From assembly GCF_910592395.1 (NCBI RefSeq), contig NC_088312.1:9052001-9116000 (forward strand): a stretch of DNA of 64,000 bases. The letters run 5' to 3'. Within the stretch, counting starts at the first letter, position 1. Every line of letters starts with the position of its first letter. The stretch is from Lineus longissimus (Eukaryota > Nemertea > Pilidiophora > Heteronemertea > Lineidae). The position numbers and the translations under genes are program-made. Below are positions 52,113 to 62,200 of the stretch, piece by piece. The notes under the pieces were generated by a model. That model saw only the letters and a list, made by a program, of their open reading frames with translations, searched no databases and was not told the DNA's origin.

Positions 52113-52897
52113 GATGCGATTTATCTCCACCAATTAAAGAGTTCCATCATAGGCAGGTTTCGTCTGCTAACACTGGCAGATTTCAAATAACATATTTTTC
52201 ATAGAAAACTTGATATAATTGCAGATATTATATCCCTAGCAGAATACAATGATTAATAACTTTAAATTAAGGTGTCGAATATAATCTCATATTCCAGAGG
52301 AAGTATATGCAGATAAACAGAAGCCACTCATTAAATGCAATTGCCTGTGATTCTCCACGAAAAACTCTGAACAGTCTCAAGCAGATGAATGCTTATGACG
52401 ACGCATTCGTCCAGTTGAATTTAAATTAGCTCGCGCGAGAACGACTGGTGCCTGTTGTCAACAACAACACAAATGACACGTGATCACACTTTGACCAAAA
52501 AAGGACATACAATGTAGCAGCAGTCATGACTTTCTGATTAAAGGTGCTATAAGTGACCGCACAAAATGTTGCATGTAACCACAAAAGTGGGAGAAGTTGG
52601 AAGGGAAGGTAAGCTGCTAAGCTGGTTGGCCCTATTATGATAATTATGGGCCTTTTACCCGATTTAAAATGATATCTTGGTACTACTTCATATGTACGTA
52701 CTGACAAATGTCTTGGCTACATGATGTGATGTTAAATTGTCAGATGTCAGGGTACACTAGATCTAGACTAGCTGACCTGCTATTTTGACCTTTTGTACCA
52801 TCTTCGACGAGCTGAATTACCGGACCCATGATGAGAGGATGGAATCTGCATTTTCATCAATCAAGACTACAGCAAACAATATAATCGTTTCTTACAG
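52113..52897. promoter_or_regulatory. Shared upstream region between GSKIP and the 52.9 kb gene
   Basis: Two divergently oriented genes start on either side of this 785-bp stretch, so it probably holds both promoters and the unseen first exon of the plus-strand gene. No TATA box or CpG island is obvious. Confidence 0.35.
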
Positions 52898-54557
52898 AGA
52901 GAGAGAAGCGTCATTTCCCAAAAATTAACAACACTGAGTTTACTCCGACCTATTCAGCTCGTGGGAGAAGGTATATCCCCCATGGATACTGCTGTCATGA
53001 TGACACAATGTGGAAACCCCATGCCCAGGGTGTCAATCCTAAATATACTGTGTAAGTACAAACATCTTTCCAACAGATTGTTTTCCGACCTGGTGAATAG
53101 TCTTGCCTTTGCTTGAATGGAATACAACACACTGGTATTGGCATTGAATTGCAAATACAATTTGCTAAGAAACACTTCCTTAGGTTTTTAGCCCATTTTG
53201 AGGCTGTTGATTTACATGGATGGGGCTGGTCTACTTTTCCAAAACAGCCACCTGTCATTCTCACGCGATAAGAAGAAATCGTTTAGATGATACTGTCTGA
53301 CAGACATCTCATAGATGTCTAATAGACACCAACTGGTTTGTGAAATGTTTGGATGATGTCCGGTTTCCTTCTTTTCAGGAATGGTCCAGACTGGGTGTCG
53401 AAGCTTCGGTACATTGATGCACCAAAAATAGACAAACGGTTTCCTGAAAATGAGATATTCCCCAAGCCATGGTTTGCTTTAAGGACTTATCCAGGTAAGT
53501 TATGATCTGGGATACTGTTTTGATTGTCAAATAAAAGTCAGACAGGTGGTGAGGACTAAAAAGTTGTTCAAGACATAGGGGAAAAGCTTATCAAGTAAGG
53601 AGGTCCTTTCGAATTGTCTAGACTGGCAAAAGACAATGTCTCAATCAGGCCCTGAAGGACTACCGGGTAATTTTCTATTGGTGAAGACAGGCACGAGACA
53701 ATGTCACAATCAGGCTCTTACCATTTGCTAGTCTAAAGTTGTGCAAAATTTCCAGCACTTTATTATTGACATTTTTTGAGTGAGATTTCAATTTGGTATT
53801 TCCAGGAATCACAAGACCGTCGGAGAAAGAATGGAGTTATTATACAAATGGTTACCACAATGGAAAACTCACGAGATGGGACGGCAAGCACAAAGCTAGT
53901 GAACATTCTGAAAATGAAGTGACTTATGATATGATTCTTGGCAACAACAAAAAGGAACATTTGATTGAGAAGAGGAATTTTATCCCCTGTGCGTCTGCTG
54001 GGGACAAGCCGTACCAAGCTGTGGAATACTCCATTGACTTCCACAAAGTTGGCATGACGCGTCCTGTGGTTAACTTTGGGTAAGTGGCTTATCCTCAAAC
54101 AGAACGAAATTTGTTGTGTAGAATAAGGCAGACCTCATGATTTTTTTAATGATAAAATACAGTGGCAGCACAAGTGTCATAATGAAGTGATAGAAGAGCT
54201 TACTGTCTGGATAGTCAAGATGGCTCCTGACTGATTTTATAGTACATGTCCAAATGTGAGAAAGTTGAGTGACTACATTTCACGCTCCATGCCATAATGA
54301 ATAGTGCATTGTATGGTCTTCCAATATTTCATTTTCATTCTTAAGTTTTCTTTAACCCTTACAGTGGACCAGGAACGACAAAGCCGGATACATTTATACC
54401 ACTTCAGAACCTGCCACCAATGAACCATGAGAGTTTCCAAAATAAAGAAAGGCGGAGACGATTCAGAGACGAGGTTGATGTTGTGCAATCACTTGAAGAT
54501 TGGCAGCCAGCTACGCCTTTGTTACCTCCACCGCATGAAGACATAGGCAAGAAGTAG
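52898..54557 (+). CDS. Conserved-looking protein of unknown function (5' end not resolved)
   Basis: I do not recognise this protein. Four exons join in frame: 52898-53051, 53379-53494, 53806-54079 and 54365-54557, all with consensus acceptors and gtaagt donors, giving at least 245 residues ending ...PPPHEDIGKK. It is rich in Tyr, Trp, Pro, Lys and His and has no signal peptide, membrane helix or known catalytic motif. Typical pieces are RRYIPHGYCCHDDTMWKPHA, NGPDWVSKLRYIDAPKIDKR and WSYYTNGYHNGKLTRWDGKH. Such composition, short aromatic/Pro-rich motifs and size are common among axonemal microtubule inner proteins, so a ciliary role is a guess. Exon 1 in my model begins in mid-codon after a CAG, so an upstream exon with the start ATG must exist in 52113-52897. 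Starting at the in-frame ATG near 53000 would discard sequence that looks coding. Confidence 0.8.
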
Positions 54558-54674
54558 AATGGTTTTCCCTAGTCTTGACCAACCCCTTTCCTTAAGAATC
54601 GGTTGTGTGTCACTTCGCCTAATGCGATAAGAGATATGAACAGGGTTACGAGGATGTGGACTTTTGTTAGATGT

Positions 54675-54928
54675 AGATGGCGCAGTGAGTCACATACCTT
54701 TCCGGGCTTTTGTAAAGTACACAGCGACAACCCAAACAAATGATGATGTGAATGACGCCACACAACGTCATGCGGGGTGAGCTAACTGAGCAAGCAAATG
54801 ACGTCACAAAACAAGCACAATAATGGGGCAGATCTTGCGAAACGCAATTGCTCACACTGCTGTCATTTCTTTATCTCAACATACCTCCGATCAACCCCTG
54901 AAAAGGTATGTGGCTGATTGTGCCTTCT
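54675..54928. mobile_element. MITE family 2, copy 1 (in the 3' UTR of the unknown gene)
   Basis: A segment of about 254 bp has 30-bp imperfect inverted ends. The left end is AGATGGCGCAGTGAGTCACA then TACCTTTCC; the right end reads GAAAAGGTATGTGGCTGATT then GTGCCTTCT. A second copy with the same ends is at 58664-58910. No open frame and no obvious target duplication were seen. It begins about 120 bp after the stop codon at 54557. Confidence 0.6.
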
Positions 54929-56450
54929 ATTGGATTCAAATGGCCACTACGCCATTGCACAGATGTTGTAGTCTCAAAAATCAGTCTTCGTCATTAACAA
55001 AATGTGACATGTATATTTGTAGTCAAAGTAGCACTAACCTAGGCCTACTAACCACTATTTCATACACTGTATTTAAGTCCACTGCACATGAGTGATAAAG
55101 CGTCTACACAGTATTTTTCAGTGAACAACTTTAGATGTCTGTGATACACACTTTGAGATTTACCAGAATGCAGATTATGTCGGTGTAGACTGCTGAACAC
55201 AAAATAAGCATAACATGCAAATTTTATATTACATGTAGTTAATAGTTTACTGTTGCAAATTCTAATGGTGCAGGTTGGCTTCTGGTTTGAACTGCTGTCA
55301 AAAGAAATACATACATGTAATGGTATCAGTGTTTTGCAATAGATTGCTTTTGCAATTTTGTGTCTTTAAAGCAGCTATATATATCAAAGGTAGTGCCTTA
55401 TTTGACCATAGCATGTGTCATGCAACGTTGTATTAACTGTAAATGGGCTTTTAAATCCTTTCAGAGCTGTGTGCCTTTGCATCAGTCTTGAATGAGAGAA
55501 ATATGTGGATATGATATCCTCAAAGTTTTATTAGAGAGAAACTGTTCTTTTGTCCTGTTTTGTGTCCTGCTATTAATTACCGCAGTTTTGTGTCAAGAAT
55601 TCATGTCAGATTGTTTGTAGTACGTAATCAAAGAAATGTGCTACTGCAAACTTGGCCAAGAGCTGTGACAATTTCTTTAGAAAATCATGACAGCTCCTGG
55701 CAAATTTTACAGTATTTTCCTTGTTTGAAGAAAGGTTGTGGCAACAGGGATGCAAAGTAATCATAGTGATACAAATTTGTGCCAAAAAGGGACCATCCTT
55801 AACACACACTCGTGGGCTACATGTGACTTAAGGTATGACGCATGATGATGCACAGTTCTAATGTCAAGGCTCGTGGGAAATTTTCGTGTGATCACAGATA
55901 ATCCCGAAAATATACAGTATTGAAAAAGAAAATCTAATTGAAATTACAGGGTTGTCAAATTACTGAATTAAAAATACCTGAAAGTCGCGATTGCAAAATC
56001 AACTGGCCTTGAATATTTCATTAAAAAATCAGCCCGCCCCTCCTTGTCCTGTCACCAGTATCTCGTCCCTAGGACAAAACCAGCTGGAGGGACAAGGTTA
56101 CCAGGTCTAACTTTGATAATTTTGCATCCCTGGCCTGCCATGACAAATATTTTTCAAATGGTGCTAGACAGTGTATGGTAGTATCATATTTACCCTCCAA
56201 GAAATATCCCAGAAGGATCATTTCAGAATCCGTTAATAAAAGTAACGCTATCAGTTTATAAAGAACTTTTTAATAAATGGTAGCATTCTTTTAGAGAGAA
56301 ATGTAAGAGTTGTAGTCCGAAAAAGTTTTATGATGTACATTTCTGATAAGAAGGGAGATTTTTTTGTAATATTCTATGTCTTTAATGCTACTAATTTTAA
56401 CTGCACATGCACAATATTCAGTTATGTCTGTTCACGATCTTTTCGATGCA
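54929..56450 (+). other. Probable 3' UTR of the 52.9 kb gene
   Basis: No coding exon was seen. The stretch is continuous with the preceding stop and ends in a clean AATAAA at 56451, which suggests a 3' UTR of about 1.9 kb. Confidence 0.45.
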
Positions 56451-56456
56451 AATAAA
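56451..56456 (+). terminator. Poly(A) signal of the plus-strand gene
   Basis: AATAAA followed by a T-rich stretch ('gattatttttattgtt') is a good cleavage-site context. The opposing USP gene's candidate signal is only about 210 bp further on, so the two genes converge tail-to-tail. Confidence 0.55.
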
Positions 56457-56666
56457 GATTATTTTTATTGTTAAAGTAGTGTGGTCTTCATCCTCTTGTG
56501 ATAGTGTACACATAAGAACTCGGTTTCAATATTGAACAGGGACAGGGACAGGGACAGTACCATGTAGTGACGAGAGTTCTGTTCTTTTCCTGCAAGAGCA
56601 TTGAGAAGATATGCGGGTGTGTCAAAAGACCAAATCAGAAAAATTATTGTTACATATAGATAATAT

Positions 56667-56672
56667 TTTATT
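56667..56672 (-). terminator. Candidate poly(A) signal of the USP16/45 gene
   Basis: TTTATT on plus is AATAAA on minus, about 2.5 kb after the USP stop codon at 59202. Other hexamers may be used. Confidence 0.35.
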
Positions 56673-57467
56673 CATCATTATTCCGAAATGACTTCAATTG
56701 TAGCCAAAATCATAAACTTATTCATTGACAATAGAAACACGAATCTATCCGATAAATTCTGGACAGCCATCTCGTCTCAATGCCCCAAAATAACATACAA
56801 AATGTTTATATAGAAACAGAAATCATGTTAACAGACCATCTCAACTTTTTTGACATCACTTGAAATGAAAATCACATGAGGTACGCTAATAAACTGAATC
56901 AGCCAAACCGAATGTTTGCATCATAAAAAATTACTGTTTCACCTGCCATTTGATGAATTGTGATGAAGAAGATACACCATAAGGGCCCCATCATTATTGG
57001 CCATGTTGACTAAAATGACACAGAGTTGCCAAATTAAATCTAAAGAGACAACAAATATTTCTCGAATTACTACAACTATGCAACTACGCAATAGGAAAGG
57101 AGTAAGGGAAAATACATAGTAATGTCACACAAGACCATGAGACTTCTTAGGTAAACTAAGTCCTGAGTTGTGAATTTGCATGAGTACATGTACATTATGT
57201 ATCATCACAGTAAAGGTAGAGTCCCTGAAAACTTCGTTTACATGAAACACATCGACAGACCATACATTCTTTTGGGGAACATTTTGACACAAAATTCTAT
57301 TTGAATTATTGAAAAGAGATATGACCAAGACCCCTCCGGAATTAATGATGTCACCTTAAATAAGATAAAGCCAAAAGAGAGAGAATTAACAGAATCTACA
57401 TGAACACCACTCATATAAATATACATATTTCTATCTTTACACAAAATTCACCATATGAAATCACACA

Positions 57468-58120
57468 TTAACCCCTTGCCTCCCTAGAGGGGACGATATA
57501 GCGTCCCTATATTTTGTCTCGCATATACCTTGTAGGAATGATATATCGTCACTATACTAATGCTTTAGTATAGAACTCGCGGTACATGTTAGACGCTATT
57601 GTATGGTGTATTCGTGTCCCTGGTGATCTGCAGAAGACTAGATTTAGTTTCATCATAGTTTGCAGAGGGCGCTGCAGTTTGATCGGCGCTTGTGCAGCGT
57701 CACAGTACAAGAACTGATTAGCATATAAATTAATATTATGTTGTATTATTCGATCAATCAGTAATAGACAATAGCCAAAGGTTATCAATCAAGTTACGTA
57801 GATCATTTACAAGTTGTAACTGCATCAATTACAGTTCCATATACTTGTTCAAATCAGAAAAATCAATCAATTAGAGCAAAATCAATCAAAAAATATTGAT
57901 TATTATTGATTATTGATAACCTCTTACCAAACTGATACCCAGAATTAATGCCAATTGATAGCCAAGGTAATCAGCTTTACAAAAATGTATGGTTTTATTA
58001 ATCAGGGATGCATAATGAAGGAGGTACAATATTTAAAAGTATTTTTACGTTATTTTGCATAAAACTGGTAAAAAACCTCGGTACATCGCGTTACATAGGC
58101 CTCGGGAGCCAAAGGGTTAA
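57468..58120. mobile_element. piggyBac-type MITE with TTAA target sites
   Basis: The 645-bp segment between TTAA (57468-57471) and TTAA (58117-58120) begins CCCCTTGCCTCCCTAGAGGGG and ends with the inverted form GGCCTCGGGAGCCAAAGGG. TTAA duplication plus CCCYTTGGCTCCC-like ends is the signature of the piggyBac superfamily. No long frame remains, so it is non-autonomous. The interior is AT-rich with repeats of 'aatcaat/ttgatta'. It lies in the probable 3' UTR or flank of the USP gene. Confidence 0.75.
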
Positions 58121-58663
58121 TGAAATTTGCCCTTTAGAGATATTGAAGAAAATTCTGGGCGGTATTACAAGTTGAGAAATCAAATTGATTTAATAATATA
58201 TCATAATTGTACTTTGAACTGAATTTAATGCCCAAACGACCCGAGTTTGGGAGCATCCATATAATCAAGAGTCTTTCAATTTTTGAACACCTTTAACTAG
58301 TTTAGACATGATTTGAGGCATTTGAATTCAGCGCAAAGAAAATTCCCATTGCCAATATACTGATATAACCTTACCAATTATATGGACATGGTAATGCTGC
58401 AGAGGAATGTGAAATAAGGGCCACAATATAAATATTTACATTTAGTCTTGCATGATCTCTATAATTTCTAGTTACACACTACATGTACTTCTGAGATAAA
58501 CCGAGGATAATACTGCTGATGATGCTGTTGTGTCAACATACAACACGGGTAGTTGATGGCAGCATCAGACTTGCCAAAGAATTATCAATACTTTCTTACA
58601 AAGTGGCAAAAAAAGAACATGTGTTGTCCTACGCCTGATGGCAAAGTGGCAAATCAAATCCAT

Positions 58664-58910
58664 TAGGCGGCACAGGGAGCCATGCACCTTTTCGGTGGTA
58701 GGTTTTTACCCATGAAAAGCAACAATCAAGCTAACACGACACTAACTGTCCTGTGTGACGAAGTAAGCTACAAATAATGCGACGTTATCATACGTCTTGT
58801 TGCTGCTGTGCAGCATGCGTTTTAACGGTAATATTTTGAAGTTGGCGTTGCCATTGTTGTCAAAAACTCAGTACGAGCCTTGAAAAGGTATGTGACTTAC
58901 TGCGCCATCT
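58664..58910. mobile_element. MITE family 2, copy 2
   Basis: It has the same ends as the 54.7 kb copy: left 'aggcggcacagggagccatg' then 'caccttttc', right 'gaaaaggtatgtgacttact' then 'gcgccatct'. The interior differs strongly, so the copies are old or share only termini. It lies about 290 bp from the USP stop codon, probably within its 3' UTR. Confidence 0.55.
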
Positions 58911-59201
58911 CAAGGAATTATCAAAAATCAGCCGACACTGTAAGAACACCTGTTGGTACCACTTTGTAGCAGAGCAAGCCAACTTCACATGATGTACCGT
59001 AGACCGGGAAATGTCTGCGTTGCTAATACATGTAGTTTGAGAATTGGCAGAAATTCAATTGGCGGTAAATCAAATGGCCAAAAGCAAGAGAGATGAACAT
59101 TTCGTGTATTTTCAATGCTTCAATTCGCGTTAGATGGTGCCTATCCCGGTTGACAGTTTCATGAAGAGGAATGTAGTACAAACCCAACTGAAGATCCACG
59201 A

Positions 59202-62200
59202 CTAAACGACACGTTCATAGAACAGTATATAGGCTTGACTTTTCAACACCTGGGCCTCGCTGGATTCTTTCACATGAGTGTCACTGATATAGTACCATTT
59301 TCCCTGTGGAAGAATTCCAGTCGGCTCTTCTTCTTGCATGTCTTCCGGCAGTTCGTCAAAATTAACGTCCCATTTCATCTTAAAGCATTTTTTCTGAATG
59401 AACTGCCTCATCTTGCCATTGCCTGGTCGAACCTTAACGTAAGCTGTGTAGTGTCCACCGGTCAGGCGGCCGGAGTGCTCAACAACTCCGTAAAGGGAAT
59501 ACTTGACACCCGCGTTGGGTTTGATGCCCTGCAAGGAATGAAGCATACAGTTAAGCTGAAACAAACAACAAGTTTTCATGTTTCCTATGTTTAATGTCAC
59601 AGGTAATGTCAGTGGTCTTATTGATTGTCAACCAAACAACAAGGAAAAACAATGAAAACCCTAGAACATAAAAGAAAAGGATCAGCGCCTCAGTCATTGA
59701 CAACAGTATTCAAGTGGAATTATCTCTTACCTGTGCTAAAACAGAGCAGAATGGAGCTAAGTCTAGGATGAGTGGAAAATCAACAAATCTGTTAACTTTG
59801 CGAAGTGAATACCCAACCTGAAAGCACAAGATACAAGGACATGTAAGAGAATCATTCTATCAATTATCAGCTTTGAAACCCACACCAAGAGAAGCATATT
59901 CTTGGTAACTGTACTTGTCCAGATCAGAGTTGAGAAATAAAACTCCTACATCAATAAATGTGTCGCTTTGTTTTAAATGAGAATTACATTTGATTTACAG
60001 ATATGATGTAGTTTTAACGACATCAAGAACACTGACTGCTCAGTAAAAAAGAATTAATACCTGTTGGAACCTCTTTAAATGCAATGTAAGGATCGCTGGA
60101 GGTCGGAAGATCAATAGCTGCTTGCAGGCATTCGTATAGACCATCTCCATCTTGCCCTTATTGCCCTTCTCCTTATGCTTTTTCTTGGAACAGCTCTCGC
60201 AGCCAAACTTGTTATTCCCCGTCAGCAACTCGGCCGCTGTGAACTGATTTAAACACGACAACACAGAACATTCATGAGCCAATGGCTGATAGCGATTTGA
60301 CAACGAGTTCATAGCTTTCCTGACATTCTCCTTCTGCAGATCCTTCTTTGACTTGACTTTGTGTGATGCGTACAAATGTTTAGGCGTCGTCAGTTGACTA
60401 ACGGATAAAGGGTCATCAGAATTACCCCCAACCGCCCCTAAAAGTTCACTATCTACATCATCCACATGATTACATAAAGTACTATCAGAAACATTGGAAC
60501 TTTTATCCTCGCTATCTCCAGAAGGAATTGGTCCATGTGCACTATCACCATTCATTTTCAGAAATTCCTTGCTAGTGTCAATTGCATCGTTATCTGGCTC
60601 TATTTTCAAAGGAGAGTTAATACAACAGTCGCCACTATCAACAAGTGATTTATCACATTCTGATCGGTCAGTACATTTGCACTCATTACCGCAACCATCG
60701 TCCATCCCAGCCTCAACAGAACATTGTTTGCTTGCACCTGTCACATTCAGTTTCTGGTCACTGAGGTCAACATCATTGGAAATTTGCAAGTCAACATCAC
60801 AACCCTGGTCAACAGTTCCACTGCTCCCATGGCAACTCGACTCGGCCTTAGCTTGTTCAGCCAGGGCCAAGTTTTCTAAATCCTTAGCAACCTGCTCGAC
60901 TGCATCATCAGTCCCACCATCTTGCTCATCTTCCAGCTTGATATACTCTACAACCTCATCCTCGCTACTCGAATCAGAACTACTCGTCTCATTCTCCCCA
61001 TCTTTCAAACCTTCACCCTTGCCAATATTGTCATACTGTGCCTTAGTAACATTCTCCAATACCCCCTCTTCCTCATCATCCTGGACGACCTGTCCCTCCT
61101 CATTGGTCATCAATGGTGCATACATATTCCCCTGAGCCAAACTCTTCCTTCTGGACGCATCACTCTCCAAATTATCCTCCACATCTGCATCAGAGTTACT
61201 CGTATTATCCTCATTACTTCCCCAGTTTTCACTTTTTTCAGAGACGGCATCACCATCTGCTGCTTCAGTGGCTCCCCCTGACGGCAGAGCACTGTCGTCA
61301 TCATGACCTTGGCTGTCGGACTCTTCATCTCCTTTTTCTTGTTTTCCACCTTTACTGAACTGTTTTCTTCTCTTTGCTTTCTTCTGGAAAATGACAATTA
61401 AAACATGACGAGAAAGAATGAAGAGCAATGAAAAAACTCTTCCGTCACCAAATTCTGAGCCCAATCAAATGGATATACCAGATTACGGGCCAAAATAGAC
61501 TTGCTGAATCTGTTCTCAAACATGTTTCACCAGTCACAAAAGATCAAGCTGGTCTTTCCAGAGTCAAAGAAGACTGTTGATTACATACCTGTCTTGAAGA
61601 CAACTTCTTTTCTTTCTTTGACTGATGCTTGCTTTTCTTTGAAGAATCATACGCAAAGCCATCGCTGCCTTTCTTGGGAGGCTCAGGAGGTTGTGGCTCC
61701 TTCTCAGTCTGTTTGTCTTTCTTTGTATTGGATACCGTATGCTGGTTTGGGCGGCCGGGTTTCTCCTCGTTGATTGGAAGCGAGAGATCAAGAAATGGTT
61801 CGAAGATCTGCGACAGCTGAAACAGGCAGAACGAGCTTAGACTGTAAAATAGTCCTCACAAAATGGAAAGCGATTCGTTGATAATTGGCCAAGTGAAGAG
61901 TAACGAGAAGCTTCATTCCACCTACCTTGTCACATTCTTGGCAACTAACAGTACTGATCAAATATCCTCCAAATATACTATCAATGAATGTATGTCGCTT
62001 GGCAAGAGACCCATATGCTGAAATGGACAAGACAGAATATGCATTGCATAAAAAATGCATGAAAACAAAATAAGTTAAAAAGCTTAGGACTTCATAGTCC
62101 AATATCAACTACGGTAAAGCTTATCTTTAAACCTAGTCGATCATGAAACATTTCATTTCAATCGATCTCAGACAATGAGCTCCTCAATCAGTGTCAAGCT

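Noticed and set aside
60494-61135. 213-aa plus-strand frame opposite the USP acidic exon
   Set aside because: It is the antisense shadow of the Asp/Glu/Ser-rich coding exon.
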